Assembly: GCF_009765865.1 (NCBI RefSeq)
Contig: NZ_LMUQ01000084.1
Location: 268,188 to 332,187, forward strand
Source of the DNA: Acidisoma sp. L85
Lineage (GTDB): Bacteria; Pseudomonadota; Alphaproteobacteria; Acetobacterales; Acetobacteraceae
Direction of reading: 5' to 3'
DNA length: 64,000 bases
Translations under genes and position numbers: made by a program
Notes under the pieces: generated by a model
Seen by the model: only the letters and a program-made list of their open reading frames with translations
Told to the model about the DNA's origin: nothing
Databases searched by the model: none
Shown: piece after piece, positions 27,676-37,208 of the stretch
Position numbering within the stretch: position 1 is the stretch's first letter
How the letters are laid out: every line of letters starts with the position of its first letter

Positions 27676-27692
27676 TTTATATCAGATTTATA
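27676..27692 (+). promoter_or_regulatory. KdpE-like binding box
   Basis: TTTATA-N5-TTTATA, 160 bp upstream of the first peptide gene of the kdp unit. The E. coli KdpE site is TTTATA-N5-TTTACA, so spacing and ten or more bases agree. Another TTTATA occurs at 27719. The region is clearly AT-rich against a GC-rich genome. Confidence 0.6.
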
Positions 27693-27851
27693 TAAGTAGC
27701 GATCGTGCCACGCCTCGCATTTATATGCCGGTTTAGGCTCTAATTCCTTATAACCGGAGAATGGTTCTCGGTCGTAGGCCTATGCGCGTGGCTATAGCGC
27801 ATAGGCCCGCCTCGCCCGGACAAGGTCCGGAACCGGTTTGTGGAGCTTTAA

Positions 27852-27935
27852 ATGCTGGACGTTATCTATCTGGTTGGCGGGTGCGCCTTCTTTGTCATTG
27901 CCGTCTGGTACACGACGGCCTGCGATCATCTGTGA
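27852..27935 (+). CDS. 27-residue membrane peptide preceding kdpF
   Basis: Short open frame starting MLDVIYLVGGCAFFVIAVWY and ending TTACDHL, one transmembrane helix, with GGAG 9 nt upstream of the ATG. It lies 10 bp before kdpF. From memory, similar peptides with an LDVIYL start and a CDRL-like end occur ahead of kdpF in other Proteobacteria, though they are rarely annotated. It may be a small accessory subunit of the Kdp pump; the role is inferred from position. Confidence 0.65.
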   Translation: MLDVIYLVGGCAFFVIAVWYTTACDHL

Positions 27936-27945
27936 GAATCGTGAC

Positions 27946-28035
27946 ATGATTTTTGATTACACCCTTGGGGGGGCCGTGACGATCGGCCTGCTCGTCTATC
28001 TCGTTTATGCCCTGATCCGGCCCGAGCGATTCTGA
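27946..28035 (+). CDS. kdpF: Potassium-transporting ATPase subunit F
   Basis: Twenty-nine-residue single-span peptide, [20 protein letters not shown] followed by YALIRPERF, matching KdpF in length, hydrophobic core and the typical RPERF end. KdpF stabilises the KdpABC complex in the inner membrane. It is 10 bp before kdpA. It is shorter than most automatic gene callers accept. Confidence 0.92.
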   Translation: MIFDYTLGGAVTIGLLVYLVYALIRPERF

Positions 28036-28045
28036 GGAGCCCATC

Positions 28046-29773
28046 ATGACCATCAACGGATGGATGCAGATCGCGCTTTTCTGCGTGCTGCTTATTCTGA
28101 TCGTGAAGCCGCTCGGCGGCTATATGACTCGTGTCTTCAACGGCGAGCGCACTTTCCTGACGCCCGTTCTGCGGCCGATTGAGATTGGCCTCTATCGCCT
28201 CTGCGGTGTTCGCGAGGATCAGGAACAGCATTGGGTGACCTATGCGGTAGCGATGCTGTTTTTCAGCGTTGCCGGCTTCCTATCGCTTTATGCGCTGCAG
28301 CGGCTTCAGGCCTCGCTGCCCTTCAACCCCGCGAAATTAGGCCCGGTCGATACGGACCTCGCCTTCAACACCTCAATCAGCTTTATCACCAATACCAACT
28401 GGCAGTCCTACACGCCAGAAACCACGATGAGCTATCTCGTGGAGATGGCCGGGCTGACCGTGCACAACTTCCTCTCGGCCGCGACCGGCATCGCACTTGC
28501 GATCGCGCTGATTCGCGGGTTTGCGAGGCGCTCGGCCTCTACGATCGGGAACTTCTGGGTCGATATGACCCGCTGTACCCTCTATGTGCTGCTGCCGGTT
28601 GCCATTGTCGCCGCGCTGTTCTTCGTTTGGCAGGGCGTGCCGCAGAACCTGCATGCCTATACCAATGCGACCACGCTCGAGGGCGCGCAGCAGGTTATCG
28701 CGCAGGGACCCGTTGCCTCGCAAGAGGCGATCAAGATGTTCGGCACCAATGGCGGCGGCTTCTTCAATGCGAATTCCTCACATCCCTTTGAGAATCCCAC
28801 TGCGCTGACCAACCTGGTTCAGATGCTGCTGATCTTCGCGATCGGTGCGTCACTCACCAATGTCTTCGGCCGCATGATCCGCGACCAGCGTCAGGGCTGG
28901 GCCATCTTCGCCATCATGGGCGTGCTTTTCCTTGTCGGCGTCTTCGTGACCTATCCGGTCGAGGCAGGCGGCAACCCGGCCTTCGCGGCGCTGCATATCG
29001 ATAGTGCGGCAAGCGCCCTGCAGACGGGTGGGAACATGGAGGGCAAGGAGGTCAGGTTCGGCATCGCCAACTCCGCCTTGTTCACCACAATCACGACGGA
29101 TGCGTCCTGCGGCGCGATCAACAACACGCATGACAGTCTTCTGCCCCTCGCGGGTATGGTGCCCATGGTCAATATCATGCTGGGCGAGATCATCTTCGGC
29201 GGTGTCGGTTCGGGTCTTTACGGCATGCTCGCCTTCGCGATCGTCGCGGTCTTCGTGGCGGGGCTGATGGTAGGGCGCACGCCCGAATATCTCGGCAAGA
29301 AAATCGAGGCCAAGGAAGTCAAGATGTCCATGCTGGCCATCCTGATCCTGCCGCTCTCGATGCTAGGCTTCACGGCGCTGGCTGTGGTGCTTCCCGTGGG
29401 GACTGGCGCAATGGAGAATGCGGGGCCGCATGGCTTCAGCGAGGCGCTGTACGCCTATACCTCAGCCACCGGCAATAACGGCAGCGCGTTTGCCGGCCTC
29501 AGCGCCAACGTCCCGTTCTGGAACGTTACCCTGGGGATCGCCATGCTAATGGGGCGTTTCCTGTTCATCGTGCCGATGATGGCCGTAGCCGGCGCGCTCG
29601 CCGCCAAGAAAATCGCTCCGGCATCCGCGGGTACTTTCCCCACCCATGGCGGACTCTTCGTCGGGCTGGTCATCGGAACCATCCTCATCGTGGGCGGACT
29701 GACCTTCTTCCCGGCGCTCGCACTCGGCCCGATTGTCGAGCACTTCGCGATGCATGCCGGCGTCACTTACTGA
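28046..29773 (+). CDS. kdpA: Potassium-transporting ATPase, K+-binding channel-like subunit A
   Basis: Inner-membrane subunit of 575 residues that selects and binds K+ for the high-affinity KdpFABC pump. About ten membrane segments and the four pore-loop regions of the SKT channel fold are present: [40 protein letters not shown], a [20 protein letters not shown] region and [15 protein letters not shown]. Length and loop motifs match the family. It lies inside the kdpFABC operon, 20 bp before kdpB. Expression would follow K+ limitation through KdpD/KdpE. Confidence 0.96.
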   Translation: MTINGWMQIALFCVLLILIVKPLGGYMTRVFNGERTFLTPVLRPIEIGLYRLCGVREDQEQHWVTYAVAMLFFSVAGFLSLYALQRLQASLPFNPAKLGPVDTDLAFNTSISFITNTNWQSYTPETTMSYLVEMAGLTVHNFLSAATGIALAIALIRGFARRSASTIGNFWVDMTRCTLYVLLPVAIVAALFFVWQGVPQNLHAYTNATTLEGAQQVIAQGPVASQEAIKMFGTNGGGFFNANSSHPFENPTALTNLVQMLLIFAIGASLTNVFGRMIRDQRQGWAIFAIMGVLFLVGVFVTYPVEAGGNPAFAALHIDSAASALQTGGNMEGKEVRFGIANSALFTTITTDASCGAINNTHDSLLPLAGMVPMVNIMLGEIIFGGVGSGLYGMLAFAIVAVFVAGLMVGRTPEYLGKKIEAKEVKMSMLAILILPLSMLGFTALAVVLPVGTGAMENAGPHGFSEALYAYTSATGNNGSAFAGLSANVPFWNVTLGIAMLMGRFLFIVPMMAVAGALAAKKIAPASAGTFPTHGGLFVGLVIGTILIVGGLTFFPALALGPIVEHFAMHAGVTY

Positions 29774-29793
29774 TCCAGACCTAGGAATTTCCA

Positions 29794-31914
29794 ATGGACA
29801 CCAACCAAAGGCAGCGCGGCGCCGCGGCGTCCCTGCTCGATCCGGCGATCCTGGTGCCGGCTGTCGGCGACACGTTCCGCAAGCTTCACCCGCGCCTGAT
29901 GATTCGCAATCCCGTCATGTTCGTGGTCGAGGTTGTGGCGACTCTGACGACAGTTCTGCTCCTGCGTGATCTTTTCACGGGCGGTGCACGGCTCGGCTTC
30001 ACCTTCCAGATCGTTCTTTGGCTCTGGATCACCGTGCTCTTCGCGAACTTCGCCGAGGCGGTCGCCGAGGGACGCGGCAAGGCGCAGGCGGCGACCCTGC
30101 GCAAGGCGCGCACCGAAACCACCGCGAAGCGCCTGCGTGCCAATACCGGAGCCTGGGACGAGGTCGCGGCGTCGGCACTCGCGATCGGCGACCTGGTGCA
30201 GGTCGAGGCCGGCGATCTCATCCCCAGCGATGGCGAGGTCGTCGAAGGCATAGCATCGGTCGACGAATCCGCGATCACCGGCGAATCGGCACCCGTCATT
30301 CGTGAGAGCGGCGGAGACCGTTCCGCGGTGACGGGCGGCACCCGGGTGCTCTCGGACCAGATCAAGGTCCGCATCACCGCAGCCCAGGGCTCGACCTTCC
30401 TAGATCGCATGATCGCCCTGGTCGAAGGTGCGCAACGCCAGAAGACCCCGAACGAGATCGCGCTGAATATCCTGCTGGCCGGCCTGACCATCATCTTTGT
30501 CTTCGCCACAGCGACGATCCCAAGCTTCGCGAAATACGCCGGCGGTTCGATCTCGGTGGTCGTTCTGGTGGCGCTGTTCGTCACCCTCATTCCGACGACG
30601 ATCGGCGCGTTGCTATCGGCGATCGGAATCGCGGGCATGGACCGCCTCATCCGCTTCAACGTGCTGGCCAAATCCGGCCGCGCGGTGGAGGCGGCCGGAG
30701 ACGTGGATACGCTGCTGCTCGACAAAACCGGCACCATCACTCTGGGCAATCGCCAGGCCTCCGAATTCGTTCCGGTCAATGGCGTGACGGAGCTGGAACT
30801 CGCGGATGCGGCGCAACTCGCCTCGCTATCCGATGAGACCCCCGAGGGCCGTTCGATCGTCGTGCTGGCGAAGGAGCGCTACGGCATTCGCGGCCGGGAC
30901 ATGGCGCCGCTCGAAGCGTCCTTCATTCCGTTCACCGCGCAGACGCGCATCAGCGGCATCGACATCGGCACGTCTTCGATCCGCAAGGGCGCCGTGGATG
31001 CCATTCTGGCCTATGTCGCCAAGCCGCAGATGGCGGCACCTGCCGGCCGTTCCGCGGGCGGTGTCGCGGAAGCGGTGCGGAGCAGCGCCACGGATGCCGC
31101 TGTGCGCGATCTCACGGAGAAGGCCGAACGCATCGCCAAGGCCGGTGGCACGCCGCTGGGCGTGGCGCGGGACGGCAAGCTGCTCGGCGTCATTCACCTC
31201 AAGGACATCGTCAAAGGCGGTATCCGCGAGCGTTTTGCTGAGCTACGGCAGATGGGCATCCGCACGGTGATGATCACCGGCGACAATCCGCTGACCGCCG
31301 CTGCCATCGCGGCGGAAGCGGGGGTGGATGATTTCCTTGCCCAGGCGACGCCGGAGATGAAGCTCAAGCTCATTCGCGACGAGCAGGCGCAGGGCAAGCT
31401 TGTCGCAATGTGCGGCGACGGCACGAATGATGCGCCGGCCTTGGCCCAGGCGGATGTCGGTGTCGCCATGAACACCGGCACAATGGCGGCGCGCGAAGCG
31501 GGCAATATGGTCGATCTGGACAGCGACCCCACGAAGCTGATCGAGATTGTCGGCATCGGCAAGCAGCTGCTGATGACGCGCGGTGCGCTGACGACCTTCT
31601 CGATCGCCAACGATGTCGCAAAGTATTTCGCCATCATCCCCGCGATGTTCCTCGCTTTCTACCCCAATCTGCGGGCGTTGAACGTGATGCATCTGGCAAC
31701 ACCGCAAAGCGCCATCCTCTCGGCGATCATCTTCAATGCGCTGATCATCGTGGTTCTCATCCCGCTCGCATTGCGTGGCGTCACCTATCGCCCCGTCGGT
31801 GCCGCTTCGGTGCTTCGCCGCAACCTGCTGATCTATGGCTTAGGCGGCATCATCGTTCCGTTTATCGGCATCAAGCTGATCGACCTTCTCATCACCACCA
31901 TCGGCCTCGCTTGA
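29794..31914 (+). CDS. kdpB: Potassium-transporting P-type ATPase subunit B
   Basis: P-type ATPase subunit of 706 residues that hydrolyses ATP to drive K+ uptake. The phosphorylated Asp is about residue 310 in [15 protein letters not shown]. The actuator TGE loop is in [13 protein letters not shown], and the hinge region includes [34 protein letters not shown] and the [11 protein letters not shown] end of the P domain. All key residues are intact. It has seven or so membrane segments and is co-transcribed with kdpA and kdpC. Confidence 0.97.
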   Translation: MDTNQRQRGAAASLLDPAILVPAVGDTFRKLHPRLMIRNPVMFVVEVVATLTTVLLLRDLFTGGARLGFTFQIVLWLWITVLFANFAEAVAEGRGKAQAATLRKARTETTAKRLRANTGAWDEVAASALAIGDLVQVEAGDLIPSDGEVVEGIASVDESAITGESAPVIRESGGDRSAVTGGTRVLSDQIKVRITAAQGSTFLDRMIALVEGAQRQKTPNEIALNILLAGLTIIFVFATATIPSFAKYAGGSISVVVLVALFVTLIPTTIGALLSAIGIAGMDRLIRFNVLAKSGRAVEAAGDVDTLLLDKTGTITLGNRQASEFVPVNGVTELELADAAQLASLSDETPEGRSIVVLAKERYGIRGRDMAPLEASFIPFTAQTRISGIDIGTSSIRKGAVDAILAYVAKPQMAAPAGRSAGGVAEAVRSSATDAAVRDLTEKAERIAKAGGTPLGVARDGKLLGVIHLKDIVKGGIRERFAELRQMGIRTVMITGDNPLTAAAIAAEAGVDDFLAQATPEMKLKLIRDEQAQGKLVAMCGDGTNDAPALAQADVGVAMNTGTMAAREAGNMVDLDSDPTKLIEIVGIGKQLLMTRGALTTFSIANDVAKYFAIIPAMFLAFYPNLRALNVMHLATPQSAILSAIIFNALIIVVLIPLALRGVTYRPVGAASVLRRNLLIYGLGGIIVPFIGIKLIDLLITTIGLA

Positions 31915-31938
31915 GGCCGGTGATTTGGGAACACACCA

Positions 31939-32544
31939 ATGTTGAACCAGATTCGACCCGCCATCCTCATGATCGTCGCTCTGACGGCGATCACGGGTCT
32001 CGCCTATCCGCTGGCGATAACCGGCATCGCTGAAACCGTCTTCCCGCATCAAGCCAATGGCAGCCTGATCGAGCGCGACGGCAAGGTGATTGGCTCCTCG
32101 CTGATCGGACAGAACTTCGTCGGCGCGGGCTATTTCCACGGCCGTCTCTCCGCCACCAGCGGCACCGACCCGAAGGATCCCACGAAGACGATCGCCCAGC
32201 CGTACAACGCGGCGAATTCCGGCGGCGCGAATTACGGCCCGACCGCCAAGCCACTCATCGACCGGGTCAAGGGCGACGCTAAGACACTGGGAGCCGAGAA
32301 CCCCTCCGTGCCTGTGCCGGTGGATCTCGTCACGGCCTCCGCCAGTGGTCTTGATCCCGAGATTACGCCTGCCGGAGCGCTGTTCCAGGTTCCGCGGGTG
32401 GCCAAGGCCCGCCATCTCTCCGAAGATCAGGTGCGGCAACTGGTCACTCAGCACATCACCGGCCGCCTCTTCGGCCTGATCGGCGAGCCCCATGTCAACG
32501 TCCTTAACCTCAACCTCGCCCTGGATGCACTCGGCAAAGGCTAA
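31939..32544 (+). CDS. kdpC: Potassium-transporting ATPase subunit C
   Basis: Subunit of 201 residues with one N-terminal membrane helix ([20 protein letters not shown]) and a periplasmic/cytoplasmic soluble part. Family marks are [40 protein letters not shown] and the end [18 protein letters not shown]. KdpC stabilises the KdpA-KdpB contact and raises ATP affinity. Its stop overlaps the start of the next gene by one base (TAATG), so the atypical regulator is translated together with the pump. Confidence 0.96.
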   Translation: MLNQIRPAILMIVALTAITGLAYPLAITGIAETVFPHQANGSLIERDGKVIGSSLIGQNFVGAGYFHGRLSATSGTDPKDPTKTIAQPYNAANSGGANYGPTAKPLIDRVKGDAKTLGAENPSVPVPVDLVTASASGLDPEITPAGALFQVPRVAKARHLSEDQVRQLVTQHITGRLFGLIGEPHVNVLNLNLALDALGKG

Positions 32545-33326
32545 TGGTGGTTACGTCTCGGAAGGAAACAGTCTCAGGGCAGGTCTCCCATGTTGGTCTC
32601 TCGCCTTGGCGTCGCGTCCTCGTCGCCGATACTGACCCCGCCATCGGCCGGCTGCTTGGCAGAGGGTTGCCGGCCCGGGGGTTTCAGGTGGAGGTGCGCA
32701 CATCGGCGTCGGCGGTCCTGTCGCTGATCGCGGCCAGCCGGCCCGATGTGGTCATCATCGGCGGCGATCTGCCGGACATGGGCGGGCTCGAATTGGTCGA
32801 TACGATCCGCCGTGACCTCGGACTTCCGCTCCTGATGCTGGTTGCCGGTCGTGACGATGCCGCGACCGTGGAAGCCTTGGATGCCGGCGCGGATGATTGC
32901 ATGAGCAAGCCGTTTCTGATGGACGAACTGGCCGCGCGGCTCCGCAAACTCGTGCGGCATGCCTTGGCGCAACGCGGCCAGGCCACGACGATCCGCGCGG
33001 ATCGGCTGGAAATCGATTGCGTTCGCTGGCGGGTTCGCCTGGGTGGCCGCGATACGCGCTTGAGCGAAAAGGAGTTCGCGATCCTTCGCATGCTTGTGGA
33101 GGAGCTAGGCAACGTCGTTCTTCTCGGCGACTTACTGCGACGGGTCTGGGGAACCGACCGGCCCGATCGCATGGGCCGGGTCCGAGGGCTAGTGCGCCGG
33201 TTGCGTGCGAAGCTGGGGATGACTTCCGAAAGCGCCGCGCGCATAGAGGCGGAACGGCAGATCGGCTATCGTCTGATCGTGGCGCCGGCAAAGCCGAGCG
33301 CTACCACCACTGAGGCTGGCCTATGA
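32544..33326 (+). CDS. Atypical OmpR/KdpE-like response regulator lacking the phosphoacceptor Asp
   Basis: OmpR-family regulator of 260 residues between kdpC and kdpD. The receiver keeps the fold (VLVADTDPAIGRLL, GADDCMSKPF with the conserved Lys), but the phosphoacceptor position is Gly73 in VVIIGGDLPDMGG, and the acidic pocket reads D-T-D. Phosphorylation is therefore unlikely in the usual way. The winged-helix DNA-binding domain (residues about 150-245) is intact, with LSEKEFAILRMLVEELGNVV, LRRVWG and RIEAERQIGYRLIV. A canonical KdpE is encoded after kdpD. The gene overlaps kdpC by 1 bp and kdpD by 4 bp. It could modulate KdpE or act constitutively. Confidence 0.88.
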   Translation: MVVTSRKETVSGQVSHVGLSPWRRVLVADTDPAIGRLLGRGLPARGFQVEVRTSASAVLSLIAASRPDVVIIGGDLPDMGGLELVDTIRRDLGLPLLMLVAGRDDAATVEALDAGADDCMSKPFLMDELAARLRKLVRHALAQRGQATTIRADRLEIDCVRWRVRLGGRDTRLSEKEFAILRMLVEELGNVVLLGDLLRRVWGTDRPDRMGRVRGLVRRLRAKLGMTSESAARIEAERQIGYRLIVAPAKPSATTTEAGL

Positions 33327-36028
33327 TGGAACGGGACGAGCGGCCCTCGCCTGACGCCCTGCTCGCCGAAGCACAGCGGGAAGGGCGTGGGCGGCTCAAG
33401 ATCTTCCTCGGCGCCGCCCCAGGCGTTGGCAAGACCTATGAAATGCTTCTCACGGCACAAGCCAAGCGGCGCGACGGCGTGGATGTCGTGATCGGTGTGG
33501 TCGAGACGCATGGCCGCAAGGAAACTCTGGCCTTGGTCGAGGGGCTGGAGGCGATACCGCGCCGGGAAATCGAATATCGCGGGCGCGTTGTCGATGAGAT
33601 GGATCTCGATGCCATTCTGGCGCGCCACCCGCGCTTGGTTCTGGTCGATGAGCTCGCTCATACAAATGCTGCCGGGAGCCGTCATCCGAAGCGCTACCTG
33701 GACGTGGAAGAGCTGCTCACAGCCGGTATCGATGTCTATTCCACGCTCAATATTCAGCATGTCGAAAGCCTCAATGACGTGGTCGCCGGCATCACCCGCG
33801 TTCGGGTGCGTGAGACGGTACCGGATTCGATCATCGACCGGGCCGACGATGTCGAGGTCATTGACCTCACGCCTCAGGACCTGATCCAGCGTCTGAAGGA
33901 TGGCAAGGTCTATCTGCCGCAACAGGCGGAGAGTGCGGTCAAGCATTACTTCACGGCCGGGAACCTGACGGCCTTGAGGGAACTCGCGCTTCGACGCACC
34001 GCGCAGCGTGTCGATGAGCAGATGGTCGACTATATGCGCAGCCACGCGATCAGTGGCCCCTGGGCGGCCAGCGAACGTTTGCTCGTCTGCATCGATGGCG
34101 CGGCCGACAGCACGGCGCTCGTCCGCCAAGCGCGGCGTCTCGCCGACAAAGTGCGCGGGCCCTGGACGGCAATCCATGTCGAGACGGCACGCGGCGGCCG
34201 CCAGGAGACTGCGCAGCAAACCAATATTGCCGAAGCCCTGCGGCTTGCTGAACGTCTTGGCGGCGAGACGGTGACGATTCCGGGTACGGATATCGCCGCG
34301 ACCGTGGTGGGCTATGCGCGCACAAACAACTTCACCCATATCATCGTCTCCACGGCAAAGCGCGCGCGATGGACGGAGTTACTGTTCGGCTCCACCGCCC
34401 AGCGCATCATCGGCCGCGCGGGCGGGATCCACGTGCATGTACTCACCAACGACACGAAAGCCGGTGAGAGCAAACGCGAAGACGCTTTCAAGCTCTGGAC
34501 ATCAGGACGCCGGCTCGAGCCGAGCGGCTGGGCTGGAAGCGTCTGCGCGGTCGCTGGCGCGCTGGCGGTGGCATTGCTCCTTCGGCAATTCCTCGGGGTT
34601 TCCAGTGTCGCGCTGATCTTCCTCATGGGCGTTTTGGCGAGCGCCGTGCTTTACGGCCTATCGGCCTCGCTGCTCGCCTGCCTCCTCAGCGCGCTCGCTT
34701 ATAACTTTTTCTTTCTGCCGCCGCTCTATACATTCACCATCGACAATCCGGAAAACGTCATCACGCTGAGCGTTTTCGCCGTGGTCGCTGTTGTCGCGAG
34801 CAATCTGACTTCGCGCATGCGCGCTCAGACTGTTTCTGCCCGCGGGCGCGCCCAGACTACCGAGGAACTATATCAGTTCAGCCGCAAGCTTGCGGGTGCG
34901 GCATCTCTCGATGACGTGTTGTGGGCAACAGTTCATCAGGTCGCGCTCATGCTGAAAGTGCGAGTGGTCTTGCTGCTGCCCATGCCGCCAGAGGGGCTCA
35001 GCGTGCAAGCCGGTTTTCCTCCAGAGGACAGTCTGGGCGATGCTGATCTGGCGGCGGCCAAATGGGCGTGGCAGCACAATCGCGCCGCGGGTCGGGGCGC
35101 CGATACTTTGCCGGGCGGCAAGCGGTTGTTCCTGCCCATGCAGACGGGGCGTGGCGCCGTGGGTGTGCTTGGGATCGACCGTGATGAGGCGGGCTCGCTC
35201 TTCACCCCGGACCAGCGACGGCTGCTGGACGCACTCTCCGATCAGGCGGCACTCGCGATCGAGCGTGTAAACTTGGTCCGCGACATCGATCGGGCAAAGC
35301 TGGAGGCGGAGACGGATCGTTTGCGCTCGGCCTTGCTCACCTCGATCTCCCACGACCTCCGCACACCGCTCGCATCCATTCTCGGCTGCGCGACTAGTCT
35401 CAGCAGCCAGCGTGCCGCCTTGAGTGAGGCCGAGCGCGAGGCCATGATTCGCACCATTCAGGAGGAGGCGGAGCGACTGAACCGCTTCATTGGCAACTTG
35501 CTCGATATGACCAGACTGGAATCGGGTTTGATGGCCTTCAAGGGTGGGCTAGCCGATTTGTCTGACGTGGTGGGCGCGGTTCTGCGCCGCGCTAGGGCTA
35601 TTTTGTCCTCGCATGAGGTGCAGGTGGACCTTCAGGCCGGGTTGCCGATGCTGAACATCGATATGGTGCTGTTTGAACAAGTACTCTTCAACCTGTTGGA
35701 CAATGCGGCCAAATATTCCCCCGCCGGATCGGCAATCCGGCTCAGTGCCGAGAGAGCCGGGGAGAGTGTGCGGCTGCAAATTCGCGACGAAGGCGACGGG
35801 ATCCCGGCGGGAGATTTGGAGCGCGTCTTCGACAAGTTCTTCCGTGTCCGAGGTGCTGACCGGCAGCGCGCCGGAACAGGGCTCGGCCTCGCGATCTGCC
35901 GTGGTTTCGTCGAGTCGATGCAGGGCACCATCGTGGCCGGAAATAGAACCGATAGATCCGGCGCGGTGTTCACGATCACACTGCCAATCCCGACGCAGCT
36001 ATTGATAGAGGAAGAGGACGCGGCATGA
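33323..36028 (+). CDS. kdpD: KdpD osmosensitive potassium-channel sensor histidine kinase
   Basis: Membrane sensor kinase of 901 residues. Order: the N-terminal KdpD domain with the regulatory P-loop FLGAAPGVGKTYEML (about 29-43), a USP-like domain, four closely spaced membrane helices (DUF4118, about 410-500), a GAF-like segment, HisKA with the phosphorylated His677 in SISHDLRTPLASILG, and an HATPase domain with NLLDNAAKYSPAG, DEGDGIP and GTGLGLAICR. It phosphorylates KdpE when K+ is low. The ATG overlaps the preceding regulator gene by 4 bp, and its end overlaps kdpE by 4 bp. EIIA-Ntr, which binds KdpD in E. coli, has a relative encoded at the end of this operon. Confidence 0.96.
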   Translation: MMERDERPSPDALLAEAQREGRGRLKIFLGAAPGVGKTYEMLLTAQAKRRDGVDVVIGVVETHGRKETLALVEGLEAIPRREIEYRGRVVDEMDLDAILARHPRLVLVDELAHTNAAGSRHPKRYLDVEELLTAGIDVYSTLNIQHVESLNDVVAGITRVRVRETVPDSIIDRADDVEVIDLTPQDLIQRLKDGKVYLPQQAESAVKHYFTAGNLTALRELALRRTAQRVDEQMVDYMRSHAISGPWAASERLLVCIDGAADSTALVRQARRLADKVRGPWTAIHVETARGGRQETAQQTNIAEALRLAERLGGETVTIPGTDIAATVVGYARTNNFTHIIVSTAKRARWTELLFGSTAQRIIGRAGGIHVHVLTNDTKAGESKREDAFKLWTSGRRLEPSGWAGSVCAVAGALAVALLLRQFLGVSSVALIFLMGVLASAVLYGLSASLLACLLSALAYNFFFLPPLYTFTIDNPENVITLSVFAVVAVVASNLTSRMRAQTVSARGRAQTTEELYQFSRKLAGAASLDDVLWATVHQVALMLKVRVVLLLPMPPEGLSVQAGFPPEDSLGDADLAAAKWAWQHNRAAGRGADTLPGGKRLFLPMQTGRGAVGVLGIDRDEAGSLFTPDQRRLLDALSDQAALAIERVNLVRDIDRAKLEAETDRLRSALLTSISHDLRTPLASILGCATSLSSQRAALSEAEREAMIRTIQEEAERLNRFIGNLLDMTRLESGLMAFKGGLADLSDVVGAVLRRARAILSSHEVQVDLQAGLPMLNIDMVLFEQVLFNLLDNAAKYSPAGSAIRLSAERAGESVRLQIRDEGDGIPAGDLERVFDKFFRVRGADRQRAGTGLGLAICRGFVESMQGTIVAGNRTDRSGAVFTITLPIPTQLLIEEEDAA

Positions 36029-36723
36029 TCGCAGGTGCCAACCCGCTCCGCATACTCATCGTTGACGACGAACCGGCTATATTGCGTTTCCTGAGGGCAG
36101 GTCTCACGAATCAGGGCTTCACTGTGTCAGAGGCGGCGGATGGAGAGTCCGTGCTGGACATCGTGCGCCGGCAAGGCACGGATCTCGTTGTGCTCGATCT
36201 CGGCCTTCCGGACATCGACGGACTGGAAGTCATCCGCCGCTTAAGAGATGAAGGATCGTCCATTCCAATCATCGTCCTATCCAGCCGCGACGACGAGGGA
36301 AGCAAAGTCGCGGCGCTGGACCTGGGCGCGGATGACTACGTGACCAAACCCTTCGGCATCGACGAACTCTTCGCGCGCATTCGGGCTGCCCAGAGACATC
36401 GCTTGCAGCAAAGCGGCGAGCGGCCGGTGTTCCGCAGCGGTGATTTGATGGTGGATATCGTGCGGCGGATCGTCACGGTTCGCAACGAGGAAGTTCGCTT
36501 CTCCCGTCGCGAATATGATCTGCTGCGTTTGTTAGTCGCACATGCGGGCAAAGTGCTCACTCACAAGCAGATCCTTCGCGAGGTATGGGGAGGCGATACA
36601 GATGTGCAATATCTGCGCATCTATATTCGCGCCCTGCGACAGAAGATCGAGCCGGATCCCGAACAGCCAAGTTATATCCTAACCGAAACCGGCGTCGGCT
36701 ATCGCCTGCGTGGAACGGACTAG
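36025..36723 (+). CDS. kdpE: KdpE response regulator, canonical
   Basis: OmpR-family regulator of 232 residues. Receiver: ILIVDDEPAILRF acidic pair, phosphoacceptor Asp58 in LVVLDLGLPDIDGLEV, and Lys in DYVTKPFGIDE. The DNA-binding winged helix contains FSRREYDLLRLLVAHAGKVL and ILTETGVGYRLRG. It activates kdpFABC when phosphorylated by KdpD and would bind the TTTATA-N5-TTTATA box at 27676-27692. The start overlaps the kdpD stop as ATGA. It differs clearly from the pseudo-receiver paralogue encoded before kdpD. Confidence 0.95.
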   Translation: MIAGANPLRILIVDDEPAILRFLRAGLTNQGFTVSEAADGESVLDIVRRQGTDLVVLDLGLPDIDGLEVIRRLRDEGSSIPIIVLSSRDDEGSKVAALDLGADDYVTKPFGIDELFARIRAAQRHRLQQSGERPVFRSGDLMVDIVRRIVTVRNEEVRFSRREYDLLRLLVAHAGKVLTHKQILREVWGGDTDVQYLRIYIRALRQKIEPDPEQPSYILTETGVGYRLRGTD

Positions 36724-36750
36724 GTCTGATGCAAATCATGGATACGACTG

Positions 36751-37200
36751 ATGAATTTGACTGACATCATACGCCCCGAGCAGGTCATCCTCGATCTACG
36801 CGCGGGCGACAAGGAACATCTGCTAGCGGAGCTTGCTCGGCAGGTTGCTGCTCGGCTCGCTGTCAACCCGAGGGATATCCAGACCGCTCTAGGTCAGCGC
36901 GAACGCTTAGGTTCGACAGGACTTGGGCGTGGCTTCGCCCTTCCGCACGCGCGGCTGGAGGGTTTTCCGCAGATCTTTGGTCTCTTCGCCCGCCTCGCGC
37001 GGCCGATTGATTTTGAAGCCATCGATGGCCGGCCCGTGGATCTGGTCTTTCTGCTGCTCATCCCGGAAGACGCCGGCAATAGCCATGTCTCGGCCCTTGC
37101 AGCGGTATCGCGGCGGTTGCGGGACGAGGCCATCCTGCAGCAGCTCAGGATGGCGGAGACGGTTTTGGACCTGTACAAATGCCTTGTGGATGCACCATAG
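36751..37200 (+). CDS. PTS EIIA-Ntr-like (PtsN) protein
   Basis: Cytosolic phosphotransferase EIIA domain of the fructose/nitrogen type, 149 residues. The phosphorylated His66 lies in GLGRGFALPHARLEG; upstream QRERLGSTGLG and downstream VDLVFLLLIPEDAGNSHVSA also match PtsN. It starts 27 bp after kdpE, so it is probably in the kdp transcript. In E. coli, unphosphorylated EIIA-Ntr binds KdpD and raises kdp expression; this operon position suggests a dedicated regulator of KdpD here. No EI, NPr or EIIB/C genes are in the window. The gene converges with the next one, 8 bp between stops. Confidence 0.88.
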   Translation: MNLTDIIRPEQVILDLRAGDKEHLLAELARQVAARLAVNPRDIQTALGQRERLGSTGLGRGFALPHARLEGFPQIFGLFARLARPIDFEAIDGRPVDLVFLLLIPEDAGNSHVSALAAVSRRLRDEAILQQLRMAETVLDLYKCLVDAP

Positions 37201-37208
37201 CCGGGGAG

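Noticed and set aside
33266..34339. 357-codon open frame on the minus strand
   Set aside because: Antisense to the start of kdpD, which is unmistakable.
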